Assembly (NCBI GenBank): GCA_029379385.1
Contig: CM055617.1
Span: forward strand, 7,378,001 to 7,442,000
Source of the DNA: Quillaja saponaria
Taxonomy: Eukaryota; Streptophyta; Magnoliopsida; Fabales; Quillajaceae
Length of the DNA stretch: 64,000 bases
Reading direction: 5' to 3'
The notes beneath the pieces are model-generated. The model was not told where the DNA came from. It was given only the letters and a program-made list of their open reading frames with translations, and made no database searches. Of this stretch, positions 1 to 24,466 are shown piece after piece. How positions within the stretch are numbered: position 1 is the stretch's first letter; every line of letters starts with the position of its first letter. Made by a program: the position numbers and the translations under genes.

Positions 1-1747
1 ATTTATTTTATATCAATTAAATTTAATGTTTGTAACAAATTATTTAAGTGATATAATTCAAATAAATTAAATTGAATTATAGTGTTTTGGATATTATTAT
101 AACTAATCGAATTCATTTCATTTTAATATTTTTACAAAATTATTCTTGTATTAGTAAAAAATTAAAAAAAATTCCTATAAAAGAAATTTAAATTATTAGT
201 AGGTCTAATATATTATAAGGAGGGAAGAGAAATAAGGGGAAGGGGAGGGGAAATAAATAAGAGATGAGATGAGATGAGAAACGGGGTAGAAAGAAGAAGG
301 TGGGGTTGTAGTTTTTGAGATGTGGATATGAGTAGTAAAAATAAAAGGTATATATGTATTTTTAATATAATTGAATTGAATTCTTAACAAATCATACCAA
401 TTTTGATGAGAATTTAAAATAAAAAAAATGTTATAAAAGTATGATTTAGAATGAATTAAATTCTCATAAAAATAAATACCAAAAACAAAATTTTAATCAA
501 AATTCATTTAAAATAAATTGAATTTCACAAAAATTGTGGTTCGAAACACACTCTTTGCGCATGTAATTATAGGGGTCAATAACAGCAATACTGGAAATAC
601 AAGGGAAAGATCTAAGAAAAAGTAATAAAAAAATCTTCTTCAATTTCAGATTCTGAAAAAATTCTACAATAAATCTTTTTTGTTTTTTTTTTTTCAATCT
701 TTCCATCTATAATAAATTATACAGTATCAATTGTACCCTTTGTTAGTAAATAATTGTTATTTTCATATTAGTTTTTCTTTCTTTTTTTCTTCGGTAATTT
801 GTCATTTTAATTTGTTGTGGATTCTATCATTTTAATGTTAATTAGAAATTATTATTTTTATTAATATTTTTTAAATGATATATTAATTAAATAAAATAAA
901 ATTTTACTATTGAAGTTGTATTTTACATCAATTATATTTTTATTAAGGTTATACTCTATTCAAATTTAAGATAAAAGATATTTTTATAACATAAAATAAC
1001 ATTTTATCCTTTAAAAATGAGTTGAACTTTTCTAGCTATACTTTATAATAATTATATATTATATAATTAAATTTAATGAGCTTATTAACTAAGGGGTAAA
1101 ATTGGTAATTACATGTATTGTTTTGTGGGTAAAAGGACTTATTTTAAAAAAATTAAAATAATGCTTATTGATCATGTATAAATTTGTGGTAGAACTTGTT
1201 TAGAATCTGAAATATAAACTAATGACTTTTTCATACTTTTCCCAAGCAAAATGCACCAACTGTTTTGAATAGCTTTTTTTATTATTATTATTTGGAAAAA
1301 ATTAAATTATTTATTATTCTATCTTTAAACTATCAAATTGTTTTTTCATCAAAAATAAAATAAAAATATGAAAATGTTTACATGACCAATAAAATAGTAA
1401 CCCTAATATACAATATGATCAATGGTCATCATCAAAGTCCACTGCGAACTAGGATACCTGTGCCGGTAACAAGCAATTTTGGTATTGAAACGTAAGTCAA
1501 ACATGAATGTCAAAAGATGACTGCCATTTACAACCTATTTTTCACTTGAAGACTGCATCTTTTTAGTGGAACAAAACCTTGTCTCTGCAGCCATAAATTG
1601 ATACAAAGTTGGCAGTGATATCCTTTCCTATTTCCTAGAACTCATTAAAACACAAGGAAAAAAGGGATCAAATAAAATTTCATCTCCCTTTCGTCAGATG
1701 GAAAATAAGCATGTTTTCTAGAGGAACTTTCTTAAATATTATGATCA
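1..1747. other. AT-rich intergenic DNA downstream of the RecQ4 gene
   Basis: I see no gene here. The stretch is strongly AT-rich with many short A and T runs. A short GATGA-type repeat lies near 260-278, and a purine-rich patch on the plus strand runs from about 220 to 310. The reading frames present are low-complexity and have no recognisable domain. The last few hundred bases probably hold the 3' untranslated region and poly(A) site of the minus-strand helicase gene. Confidence 0.6.
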
Positions 1748-12013
<10,266 letters not shown>

Positions 12014-12024
<11 letters not shown>

Positions 12025-12043
12025 TTTGGTGTTTCTTAGTCAT
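12014..12043 (-). other. Upstream reading frame overlapping the RecQ4 start codon
   Basis: An ATG at 12043-12041 lies 19 bases before the chosen helicase ATG, in another frame. After splicing at 12014 into the exon starting at 11913, this frame reads 15 codons and stops at about 11896, inside the main coding sequence. Ribosomes that start there would miss the helicase start. It is also possible that my choice of main ATG is wrong and the annotated start differs. Confidence 0.45.
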
Positions 12044-12589
12044 TGTCCTAACATACTTTCCTACTCCATTGTTGTTGCCCAGCTCAAACCCACATCCAAA
12101 TACACAAACCCTGCTTAAAATCCACTAACAAAAAAAAAATACAAAATAAATTTCAGTTACATTCCCAGATATGCAATACTGGAGCCAAATGAATCCACTG
12201 AATACGTAACTAAACAGAGTTTTTAATCATGAAATAAAAATGAGACTCCAATATTTTTGTTGTATATCATTGACAAATTGTTTTGCGTCTAATGTACCAT
12301 CATGGACTCAACTACGCAGCCTCCAATGGAAACCATGTAATACCCAGAGGAAGGATTGAAAAGAAAACCCTAGAAATGGCATAGAGATATACCTGTGCGA
12401 GAGGTATGTTAAATAAAACCCTCGAAATGGCATTTACAGTGAAGCAATACCTTTGATTCAAATGGAAATTGAGCTATGAATTAGGGGCTTTTCCTCTGAG
12501 TAGCGGTTAACGCATTTTGCAGAACGGCGAGACTGAAAGAGTACAGACGAAGAGAAGTGCGCGTACTTCAAAATGTTGCGCGGCGTGGC

Positions 12590-12599
12590 TTTGGCGGGA
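12590..12599. promoter_or_regulatory. E2F-like site upstream of the RecQ4 gene
   Basis: The plus strand reads TTTGGCGGGA, which fits the plant E2F consensus WTTSSCSS. It lies about 570 bp upstream of the coding start. It is just beyond a probable non-coding leader exon whose donor (AAG followed by GTATTGC on the minus strand) is at 12451/12450. S-phase and repair genes are common E2F targets, so the placement makes sense, but binding is inferred from the motif alone. Confidence 0.5.
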
Positions 12600-12731
12600 T
12601 ATTGACTGCTGGAGAAAATACTTATCCTTCGCCAAAAACAACAAACAAAAAAGAAAAAACAAATACAAGAGAAAGTTCTATCCATGACTGGCCCAATAAA
12701 AAGAGAAGAAATTCTTCTCTTTTTATATACA

Positions 12732-12952
12732 GGGTCTGTTTCGTTACTGTCGGTAAAAATTTTGTAGTTAGAAAATATTTTTGAAATAAAGCTGTGTTAA
12801 AATTATATAAAAATTAAAAATTGTTTGGATAACTGATGTAAAAGCGATGTGAAATACAAAATATTAATTAAAAACTCAAATATACTTTTTTCAAATTATT
12901 TTGTAAAAACTTAAATCCAAAAATTATTTTAAAAACAAACCAAACAGGACAC
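12732..12952. mobile_element. Short MITE-like inverted-repeat element
   Basis: The two ends of this ~220 bp AT-rich segment are imperfect inverted repeats. The left end is GGGTCTGTTTCGTTACTG and the right end, reverse complemented, is GTGTCCTGTTTGGTTTG, sharing a TCTGTTTSGTT-like core. Such short, non-coding, AT-rich units with terminal inverted repeats are typical hAT-like MITEs. I could not define a clean target-site duplication, so the exact borders and superfamily are uncertain. Confidence 0.4.
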
Positions 12953-14136
12953 ATAATTGAGTCAACTATTGTTTAAAAATTTTAATTTAGTTTATTCTCT
13001 AGGTGCTCATCTTTTTTTATATCATTTAAGACACATTGTCAAAACAATTTTGACTATTTTTTTTTTGAATTTTCAATATTTTTCTAATTATTTCTCAAAA
13101 TTCTTAGATTTCATTATTAATTGACATCAAATGATTTCATCATTTTTTTTTTACTTTAAATTGGTTATTTTACAAAAATAAAATAAAATAAAATACATAT
13201 TAGAGAATATCTATGACATGATTTTTTTTTCAAAATTTTTTATTTTTTATGTTTTTCTGATGTTATATGTAATGATAAAAATAAATTTAAATAGACGAAC
13301 AAAAAAGAGTTAAATATCGTATTAGCTTGATACTCTTTAATATTCATCTTAACTATTTAATTAATAAAATAACAAAGTAAATGAAACAAAAATTGACAAA
13401 TTAGAGAAAAAGTAATAAAGAAGTGTAAAAAAAATTATCTTATCATCATTTCAGTGATTACTCATTAATTTTTAGTTGAGTGTCTCAAATAATATAAAAA
13501 AAATAGAGTATTATTAAAGATTCTCAAATAATAGTTAACCCATACAGAATTCGATCTCGTATCTTTAATATGCATATACTAAACTTTTTTATTAGTTGTG
13601 TAAAAAGAATTTTCATTAGACATTATTACGTTGCTAGCAAGTGAAAAACAAAAACTTGTCTAGGTCCATGTTTTTTTTTTTTCCCGTATACGTAGTTTGC
13701 ATACATTTATCCACAAACATATTTTGGTTGACAAAAATTAAATTTTAGCATAACAAATCAAATTGTGACAATCTTTTCATGCTTGTTTGCTACCTTGATT
13801 ACTGTACTCATGATGGGCAAAACATACATTTATGACTAAAAAATCAAATCCATACTACTGCTACATAATACGTATTTCATACCTTTTTTTTTTTTTTTTT
13901 TTTTTATTCCTTGTTGAATGTCAGCCATTTTTTTAGCTCAACTAATAAAGATACATTGTAAACTTTTTGTCCATCAGTGTTCGAACAATGGGTTATGATA
14001 ATTAATTACATTTTGTTTATACATCAAGACATTCAATCTACATAAACCTCCAATATAGAGCAAACAATTATAAGACACAACTTTACACGCACTGCAATTT
14101 ACTAGTGTGTATTATTATTTATTCCTTTACAATAAG

Positions 14137-17100
14137 TCAATTTCGCAATCCATCACATAAATGATCAGTTAGATTCATGTACCATGGCCCATGAACACCA
14201 AGCGATATAATGGATGCCACCACCAAAACTTCAGCAACTTCCACCACCCTTTCAGTCAGCATAACAGCTCCAACTTTCCGGAGCGCCATTTCTGCTAATT
14301 CTCTTCCACGGGGTCCACTTCCACCGAGCACAACTGCTCTAGTGGCAGAATAAACAGCACAGGACACCTTTTCAAACACAGCATCCCCAGCTTGCAAGCT
14401 TTTTGCCAACATCCTGGCAGTGACTATTTTTCTTGATTGAAGTCTCCCTTGATCCATTACATAGTCACCAACTTCAAAGAAACCACTGATTACGTCTACA
14501 ATATCTTCAAGACCTGCATCTTCGACACGGTCTAGGAGCTCAGAGAGCCTTTCAACACACCTCAATACAGAGCTTTCAATGTCAACTAGGTTGGCTACAA
14601 CTTGCTCACTCAAGAGGACCTGCCGGAAAATAAGGATGCTGCATTTGACAAAATTGTAAGTATTGAACAAAAATTGATGGATAACACCATCCATTCTCAA
14701 AATTAAATAGAAGAAACAATTTGACACAATATCATGCCACTTACCTGGTAGCAATTACTACAATTTTCTGAATTTGAGACTGGACAGCCCTCAGTCTAGA
14801 AAAGTTAAGCAGTAAAGTTTCGGGCAGATCATCTTGTGTTAGACCAGATATACCAGTAACTAACTTCAGCAAGCCAAGCCTCGTCAATAAATCAACTTTC
14901 TCTCCTCTACATTCAGGCTGTTGATTACCTAATTGAAGAGCAGGAGACCGTAAATGTCACTTTCAGTGTCTACTTGCATATCTATAAAGTGCAGAACTGC
15001 AGATATTAATAAAATCAAGATGGAACAAGATTCAGAACCTGTGTAAGTTCTGGCATCAGTAGGAGCATCAATCCGACTTGCATCTGTATTGACCAGAAAA
15101 TTCCCACCAGTTCTGAGAATGGTGGAAGGAAGCTTCCCTTGGGATGGACTATCACAATTCGTCAAAGCTGAGAGGGTATCTGTGTGTTCTTCCCACTCCA
15201 GATCTTTGCAACTCCAAGCAGATGAAAGCCATCTTAGTGTCACTGGCAGAGAGGTGCAGGCATCAGATGGAGATCCCCAACGATTGGCAAAGGCATTCCT
15301 CAGGTAATCCATACCAGTGGGCCCTTTAAGTAAAGGCTCTATAATTCGTATTCGCGCTTTGCTTATCTCTTGCTTAAGATTCTGCCAAAAAAGCTTTGTC
15401 AATTAATATCCAACATTGTGCAGAACTCTATACACCACATCAATAATGACCAGTTCTTTGTCAAATAATATCCAACAACCATCAACAAGTATATAAACTA
15501 TAAGTTCGCTTATATCATTCTCAGTTCAGAGATTCCAGTATAATTTCAAGATCAAATTATAAGCAAGGATGAATCAATAATCTGCCAAAAATAGTACTTT
15601 CTTGTTAGCAAGAAACAGACGTCAGCTTTAGGTTGGTACTTGATTAAAAACTAAAGGTAGATGGCAGCCATGTTGAAAGAGCCATTCAGTTTGAAGCTTA
15701 TCCAATTACTGGTGCAAGACTGACACAGTTTTTTATAGTATTATAATCACCCCAGAATAAAGATATAAAAATGAGTATATTAACCCTATGGTTATCAAAA
15801 AGCCCTTCCAATAGGGAAAATGGAGCATGGAACAATTTGACATGAAGTAGATTGACTCCAAATTTCATGGCAATGATGATAATGTATTTTAGTTACGCAC
15901 ATGCTCGTAGTTTGACAGAGAACACTTCATTTAGTTTGAAGTGCATAATGAGAGATCCAGAAGAAATTAACAAGAGAAAGAATGAAAAGATATGCTAAAC
16001 AAACCTGAATTTGTTCGAGGACAAAACGCAGCCCCTGGATTAATGCAGTGAGACATGAATGGTGCAAATCATCTCCAGACTGACATATTTCACTTAACTC
16101 TAAAAGTAATTTTTGGTGAGTTGTCTTCATTAACTCATCATTTACCGGAGCTGAAAGCTTTTGCAAAGTGACCAATGAAAACTCTAGGATCTTGCCAAGG
16201 TAGTCCACATCAAGGTTACCTGACTTCAGCACCTTCAAGGCATCGAAGAAATTATAAATAGAAACAAATGAGTTTAACATGGATATCCCAAATTTAAAGG
16301 AGTAAATAATTGACTGTGGGAATAGGATATGGCTACTACCTGACTGAAAATTTCCAAGTCAATTGCTCCAAAAATATCCTCTTTCCAATTTTCTGGAGCC
16401 ATCTCAAAAATTTCATCCCTAACCTCTCTCATGAGTTGAACAATCCGATCAAAGTTGACACTTTCCTGATTAATGGATTCCATAATACCATCCCAAAAAG
16501 CTTTCTCCATTGTCTCTTTTGTCTTCACCTGCAAAATAAAGAGGTCATTACACCAGTAAATGCAAATTCTTTTGTCACTATGAGAGGGTAAAAGAACTAT
16601 ACAAATTATTGTCACTATGGGAGGGGTAAAAGAACTTCATGTATTGTTTAATGGAAAATGGTTTGTAAATTATATAACAAAGATGGACAAACCTTAATGC
16701 TGCTTTGATTGTGGTCAGAGACACCAAATCCATTAGAAAAAGCAGGGCGCTGCTCATGGAGAAATTCATTTACAACAAACTCATTTTCCATTACCAACTT
16801 CTCAATAGAAGAACTCAATTGGCCATCAGAACAGGTTCTAGGTGCAGAGGAACTGGGTTCTGCACGTGGAGAATTATCATTCTCTCTAAACAAGGAGCGA
16901 GCAACACGATTTGGCTTGTGATCACTCTCAATTAGATTACTATTTTCATTTGAACTAACGACAGATTTAGGAGGGCTTGCAGAAATCAAGTGTGTGATTG
17001 GCGACCCTAATGGGCTTCCATTTTCCCTAGCTTTAAAGTATGTAGATCGAGTTTCAGATAGTGCACGTTCCATACGTGCAGTCCCAGCATCTCCACTCAA

Positions 17101-20100
17101 GTGTTGCACCTTTTCTCTCAAAAGTCTTTGATCTTCAGAGACCTGCACTGACAAACTCAATCATGAGCACTGGCCAATATAATCACCATTACAAAAAGAA
17201 AAAAATAAAATAAAAACCATTTCAAAATGATTGAACTACTAGTCGCTAAAGGTTAAGCAAGAAATTATGTTTATTGGAGAAGAGGGGGCTGGAAAAGGTT
17301 TGTGAACTAAATTAGCCATTTCTGTCAATACTTGCCACCAATTATTGTACAACATTGGGTTACCAAAACTTAGACATATTTTTCATTTTTTGCATTAACC
17401 CCAGATTCTATTATCAGTATACTCAATTAAGTTCTAGAATAAGACTCCACAATTGAGATAAACGGTTACCTGTTTCAGAATAGCCTTCATATCATGGGTA
17501 AGAGCACCACTATCTCCTTCTGGAGTCAGCTTGCAAGTTTGAATCATAGAAACCTCAAGCTGACAAGCAGCTCTCACCAAATCATCCTCCAACAGTTGGG
17601 CATCCTTAACCTTCCATGCCACAAAACAGTTCAAGTATGCGCACCAAGCTTTATCAAAAGCAGCAAGCTGAGACCTGAAGGTCCAGCGTTTTGAAAATGC
17701 AGTCTCAGGCTCCTCATCAGAAATCTGTGTGGGCCCGTCTATTATAATCTTAATTAACAACTCCAACATTTTGACAAATTCTTCAGCAGATTTGGAAAGT
17801 GCAATCTCACGGTCTCCCTTCCCACTAACAACTGCATCTGGATGACCCAATACCATATAAGCACACATAACTATTCTAACTGGGTACCTTGATGACTTAG
17901 CCATGCTTCTGGTCAACTCCCTGGATGGACCAATTTTCTTAGATTGTCTATTTCTTGTGGAACTCCTGGGAGTGGCTATTTTCTTTGGGGAAACAACTCG
18001 ATTGAGAAGGTGGTCAATATTATCCAAACTAAACATGTGATTAGCAGGAGCAACAGCTCTGGAAACTTTAAGGCGGCTTTCAATCCGATCAAGTAAAGCT
18101 CTCACTGTCTGAAGAGTAGAAGTTGATTCCATCAGAAGAGCAAGCTGCTCAAAAGGCATTGACTTGACAGATTTCTCATTAATTCCCAATGTATCATAAG
18201 CCTTTGTCAATGAAAAGGTTGTTCTTCTTAGCCTAAGGAACCGCTGCCAGTACCTAAAATAAGCAATGCTGTGTTAGGCTAACCAAATGTGCAGTTTTAT
18301 TTAGCAAATTAGAAAGCTCAAGTAATACAGAATAGGTAAACAAGAAGCAGACAATGATGCTGGTAAGGGTAATTCTACCTTCATACTCAACAACCGAAAA
18401 CTGAAAAAGTTATGCAACATATTCCTCCCAAAAGATGAACAAGACAACTTGTATAAATGCTGTTGCAATAACAAGCCAAATCTTTGGCTTCCAGAGAGAT
18501 GAAATACTTCTACAAAATTATAAACTTCAAAATATTATTCTCACTTGCTTACCCCATGTAGTAAAGATAAATTGCTGCATGTCAACAAAGCTTCTAATGT
18601 GGCAACAACCTAAAAGAAACTTTAATCATACCTTGCTAGTTTTCTGGAGAGAAGTTCTCCTTGCTTGTCCACCCTATTAGAATCCACCTGGGAAGAACCA
18701 TCCAGCCTTCCTCGCTGCTTCAGATATTCTGCTCGTTGCCTCCTTGCCTAAAAGGTTCCATGAGAGATATATTACATCACAATAAGCATAAATGCTACCA
18801 AGTGGCACTAGAAATATTTAAGATAGTGCAAAATGCTACCCTTTGCAACCGATCTTCCAACTGATCCCTCATTTGCCTTCTCTCAATATCACGCTGGTGA
18901 GAGACCAACTTAGCTACATGTTGCACTTGAAGAGCATGTGCCTTCTTCTTCTCTGCTTCCAGAAAACCAAGTCGTTTTGTCTCAGCAGCTGCTCGCTTTT
19001 GGTGAATTGCAGCACGTATACACTCCTTATATCTGTTCTCCCGAGCCATCCTTCGCAATAAGGACTGAGATGACCTTTCCCTCTGGGCAGCTCTTTTTTG
19101 TCTGCAAGCCTTGAGGATAAGCAGCCTATTAGCTTCTGCCTGCTGAACCCTTGATTTCACCTTTGACCCAAGCTTCGCGCGTTCCTTCTCATGGCGCATT
19201 TCTACTCCAGTTTTAGCTGCTAGCCGCAATTCATCCAACCTGGCTAAGCGCATCTGGGCCTTTGCCAAAATGCTCAACCTAAAGTAATAAAATAAGCTTA
19301 TAATGGGAGGAATATAAATGCAAAGGAGTGAAAATAGTCATGTATAATTCTCATACGTATATTAGAAAAGCTACCAGCTTCACCTCATGCCCCCAAATTT
19401 TAGCAATGTATATACTAGTTACAAGAATCTTTTTGCCACAATTTCTATTGTATTCAACCATGTAGATATATAGATGAAGTAATAATCCATAATCCTCAAA
19501 GGCACCACAAAGCCAAGTAATGCAATAAAACAAATTCACCTCTTCTGCTCAGCAGCTTGTAGTTTGGCTTGTAGGCGCTGACCAAGATCTTCCTCCCGAG
19601 ATGAAGACCTGGAGAGACTTCTTGCCTTTGCTCGTGCCTTGCTTGACAGTTTATCATAAAATTGCTGCAGTCAAGAAATTTCTAAGTAAGAAGAATGCCA
19701 CAGAGAAATTCATTGAGAATGTTGAAGAAAACTTACATGGGAAACAAGACAAATGGAAACAAGAATGACAAAAAACACATTTACAGTAAAAACTTAATTT
19801 CAAGAGAAAAGTAAGAATGTTGGACAGGCAAAATAAACAGTTAGAGTAATAAGATGAGAGATGAAGGAAAGATCATGTAAAGACGAGTCCCAATGATAAA
19901 CTAAATACCACACCATCCTTGTAGAGTGAAGAAATAACTAAAATAATGGTTCTCAAATTAATTTTAAATTTCCATGACAAAATTAAAGGAAGAGAATTGA
20001 AAACGTGCAAGGAACATGACATTGAACTAACCAATGAGAAAGTCAGCACAGACATAGAAAAAAAAGAAGAAAAAAAAAAAAGGAGTCTCATGTGCAAAAT

Positions 20101-20726
20101 AACACCTAGAAGTAAGAATCAAAATTCAAACAGAAAAAGCACCCATGCCAACCAAACATAAAAAACCAAGCTTTGAGATAAAGAAAGGAAGACAGAGAAA
20201 ATAATTCCCAGGTAAAAATCCCAAACATATGAAATTCAATTAAAAGTGGAATGAAATACCAATTTACTTTGTTTGGATGCCATGAAATTGATGACAAATC
20301 TACACAAAGACAGTCTGGGTGTATTTAATATTTATAGCACCAAATCAATTAACCACGAGAAAATAATTCCTAAAACTCTTCTCTTTTTTCTTTTTTCCCA
20401 CCAGAGAAATTTTGATCAAAAACTGAAAGTTTTCAGAAACTAACAGAACTAAACAGAACACTAAAAGACTTAAATTTCAGTTTCAGCATACTTGATCGAA
20501 AAGAATTCAATTTTATATAAAACACCTGTCTGCGAAGATCGGCTCCTCGAAGCTTGGCTTCAATTTCTTCCATAGTCGGAGACTTGCAGTCAGAAACAAG
20601 AAGCCGGCGACGAAGCCTCCTTGGTAGCACCGGAGACGAATTAAACGATTTCGCATCACCGACAGGAAACTCCATGACAATTCCACCGCCGACTTTCCCT
20701 TCCGGCAACTCCACACCGGCAGCCAT
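14137..20726 (-). CDS. T-complex protein 11 (TCP11)-like protein
   Basis: Member of the plant TCP11-domain family; its biochemical role is not established. Eleven exons join in frame: 20526-20726, 19540-19664, 18840-19278, 18632-18747, 17470-18253, 16693-17142, 16340-16528, 16005-16232, 15039-15381, 14745-14928 and 14137-14638, giving 3561 nt (1186 aa), near the usual length of the plant family. The N-terminus ([10 protein letters not shown]) is followed by a highly charged Lys/Arg/Glu/Ala-rich region at about residues 68-290, likely a long helix or coiled coil. The TCP11 domain fills the C-terminal half and includes [20 protein letters not shown] and [16 protein letters not shown]. The last exon starts at 14638; phase forces this, because an acceptor at 14620 would give an early stop. 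No signal peptide or membrane segment is evident. The gene runs in the same direction as the helicase but has its own ~2 kb spacer. Confidence 0.92.
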
Positions 20727-21567
20727 CAGTTCTCAACTCTGCGACGTGTCGTCTAATCCGATGTATGTATGTATGACGTTGAATATTATGAAATTGATAA
20801 TCTATAGTAATTTCGAAATGGAAAGAGCATGTGAAGGAAACGTTGCGACGAGACGACTCAGCTTTAAAACTTTTCAGAGAGTTTGGTTTTGGTTTGGTTT
20901 TAGGTTTAGGTTCGGTATCATGGTTCGGTTTTAGGCACGTCAGCGTGAACCTCAACGGTACTTCTTTTGCTCTTTACTTTTTCATTTTGGACTTGGAATT
21001 CCAATGGCCCAACGCTTACCTCATTTGACCACATTGCCCCTTTCCCTAGCAACTACCTTCTAGATTTGACAAATTTTTTTTTCTATTTTTTTTATGTTTG
21101 TTTAAACTATTTAATTATTCCAATTTATATTCAAGTCATGGATATGATCTACTCTTATTTTTAGGGAAAAAAAGAAGAAAGAAATCCAGTCTACTAAAGA
21201 GAAATGAGAATTAAAAAATTATATACAAGAGATAAAAATTATATAATTTAATATGTCAATTAATTCAATCATCATAAATTTTTTATGTGAAAAATTTGGA
21301 ATAGAATGGTGAATAAATCTTATTTATATTAATATTCTTGTTCGTTCTTTTGTGGATGTTCATATTTTTTTCATGGCTTATTCATGTTTTTTTCATGGCA
21401 TATTCATGTACCAGGATATCAAGTTTTATTTAGAATATATTTCTTTATTAGGGTATAAGATTTTTCTATCTTACCCGTGTCTATTATTGGCATGTAAAAT
21501 TTTAAAGACGACGAAACTCTTAATATAATAGACAATATTATATAAATACTTAGAGTTTATCACTTAA

Positions 21568-21571
<4 letters not shown>

Positions 21572-21603
<32 letters not shown>
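21572..21603. repeat. AT dinucleotide microsatellite
   Basis: About 16 uninterrupted AT/TA units in the TCP11-like/SHMT intergenic region. It is likely to vary in length between individuals. Confidence 0.9.
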
Positions 21604-21606
<3 letters not shown>

Positions 21607-21994
21607 ATTAATGCTTGAATATGAGACTTTAATATGATTTTATTCATAAATTTTTGATTGAGATATTAGAAAAATAAAAATTGAAAAGATAAAATTGACT
21701 TATTTCTTCTTCATCCATATTATTTTATATTGATGCCACTTTAATTTAGTTTTTATAAAATGTGAGTCATATTTGTTATGGAAAAAAATTCCATTGATAT
21801 TCAATGCATACAAAATATAAATTTATTTCAAAATGAAAAGAATATGAAAAATAAAAACATTAGTTTGGTCATTATCATATATCATATATATGAATAATCT
21901 ATACTATATATAAAAAAATCTTAAAGGAAAAATATTTTAATTTTTTATTTGACCCTTTGTACTTATTAAATTTCCAATATTACCACACCCTCTT

Positions 21995-22208
21995 GATATT
22001 TAGAGTTTGAATGAAATTAAAATTTTAAAACTTAATATATTTCTAATTAAATAGTTAGAGTTCTAATATGAATTGTTTTCTTTTTTTTTCAAAATTTTCT
22101 AGATATTTAGAGTTTGAATGAAATTAAAATTTCAAAATTTAATATATTTCTAATTAAATGGTTAGAGTTTTATTCTAATATGAATTGTTTTATTTTTCTA
22201 AAAAAACT
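21995..22208. repeat. Two-copy tandem repeat, unit about 107 bp
   Basis: The phrase GATATTTAGAGTTTGAATG starts at 21995 and again at 22102. Both copies continue with the same AT-rich text (TTAATATATTTCTAATTAAA, then a TTAGAGTT motif and TATGAATTGTTTT), with a few substitutions and a small indel. This is a direct duplication of non-coding DNA with no coding content. Confidence 0.75.
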
Positions 22209-24466
22209 TCCTAATAGTGTTAGAATTGTGAACAAAACTTATATTTGCATACATTGGCAAGCTTGAAACTCTTCATCAAACTATAATTGATTAATTTATT
22301 CTAATCATAACTATAACTTCTAATATGTTTTTTTTTTTATTTGCTTCTGAAGCTATATGTTTATAAACTTTTTTTATTTTTTGTTATTGTTTTTGGCAAC
22401 TTCTCCATTTGTTTTTGTTTTTGTTTTGGTATATACTCTTCTGGATTATATATTTTATTGTCATGCAAAATTGTGCATAACATGGGCCAGAATGATTTTG
22501 AAAGAAAAAGCAAAGTTAATTCATATATATACTATATTGATTTTGTTCCTTTTTTTATTTATTATTATTTTATCTTGCTGTCATATATCAATAACTACGA
22601 GTTTGTATGGCTAACATCTTTTTATTTTTCATTTTTAAGGATTTATTTACTTTTGTTTGCTGGATTGTTGATGAGATATATTGCTTTCATATTTAAAGAT
22701 TTATTGCTTCTACAGTTTAGTTTTGTACACCAATTTACTCTTATTTTAATATTAATATAATTGCAATCGTTTTGATTAATATAATTAATATAGTATATTA
22801 TTTTTATAAAACTATATACCATAAATACGATTCATAACGCATGTGTTACAAAAACTAGTATGGTCAATAAGAAGTAAATAATATATATTATGAAAGGAAG
22901 AAATAAAGATAATGTTCAAGATAGAGGAGGGTCACACCCTCATAATTACAAAAAACACTTATTAGACTAAATTGCCTTCATTTAATATTTTTTGAATTAT
23001 AGAGAAAAAAATTGTTTTGTAAAATCAATTACATAAAAAAAATTAGAAACCTAAACAAACTAATACACTATTCCCAACTCATCGTCTTCCACCCTGACTG
23101 AAACTCATTGCTTGGTCTATCGTATCTCATTCAAAACATAAACTTTCTCTACAATTCTCATTTACGAAGTAGACATAAATAAAATCCCAATTGAAGCAAA
23201 AGTTTGAATCAGAGTATGAAAGTATAGATTGAAGCTCGAACAACGATCCTGGTTACATACAATGAAACCTTGCTAAGATAATTTCTTAACATACATATTT
23301 TTCTTCACTGCTTATGCAAGAATTTTGGAATATCTAGATTTTTAGTGAATTTAGACTCATGTACGTATTTTGGTGACAAAGTTTCATATAATTCAAGTAA
23401 AACCTCAGTTGGATCAACTAATTAAAAGCTTATGAGAAGCATGATATCGAATAAGATAAAGGAAATTGCAATATAAGTATGTGAATGCTATTTGCAAATA
23501 AAGAACATTGAAATTGAAGAAACTGTATTGGATGAGAGGTTCTTAAGCTTCTATGAAAGAGGATGAGAAGTGTCCGGATGAGAGATAATAAATGTCCACA
23601 AGCTAGAACCAAAGTTATTAATTATCGATTAATAAATACATATTATGTAACTGTGCATCATATTATTTTATTATTTAGTAGAACAATTCTTACAAAAAAT
23701 TATGGAATAATTTAGTCCATTTATTATTTTTTTATAATTAAGAGGTTGTGGCCTAAACTTTTTAGCTAGGACAATAAGGCCTTCTTAATTTTATTATTAG
23801 TTATCTATTATGCTCTCACTAGAATCCAAGATTTTCGTGGTGAGTCATCTAATATTTAAATGACGAGTTTCATTGAATTAAGTTATATGTCTAACAAAAA
23901 ATTAATGCCACCTTTTATATGTCCAAAGTTAATCTAATACGCAATCGGTATAAGATTTGATCATGTTACAGGTAGCATCACACAAATCCAATTTAGAAAA
24001 AGTTTATAGCAAATCATGATGCGTCATTTTATTTTATTTTTGCCTCCAAATATTGAAAATGTGGTCAATGATGATGATTTTGTTCATTCATATTTTAAAA
24101 AGTTGACAAACAATGAATAGTGTTTTAAACATAATCATACATTGTCATGTTTTTGCATTATATAAATTGATTGTTTAATTGTTTTTGCAATAAAAGGCTA
24201 TGATTGTATTTATATATTTCTTTTATTGAAAGTTGAAGCAATTTCTACAAAGATTGATTACTTTTAGCACTTGTTTAATATGCTTAGATTTAAAGTTAAG
24301 GTGGTATCATAGTTTTCTAATAATCTTTTAAGGTTATCAAATTATAGAAATATTATCCTAGATAGACAAAAAATTTATTAAAATCAATAACATTATAATT
24401 GGGTGGTTAAACTTGATTATTCCATAAATAAATGGAGACAATTTTTTTGAGGGTAAATAAATCTGA

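Larger units (their letters stand above)
12025..14136. other. Intergenic DNA between RecQ4 (5' side) and TCP11-like (3' side)
   Basis: The part next to the helicase (about 12385-12600) is less AT-rich and probably holds its leader exon and promoter. The rest is AT-rich with homopolymer runs, the longest a T run near 13878-13904. No reading frame here shows a recognisable domain. The left end of the TCP11-like gene's 3' untranslated region must fall near 14000-14136. Confidence 0.55.

Noticed and set aside
22341..22760. 139-codon frame rich in Phe, Leu and Tyr as a membrane protein gene
   Set aside because: It is T-rich low-complexity DNA that yields hydrophobic codons by chance; an overlapping frame is just as open.
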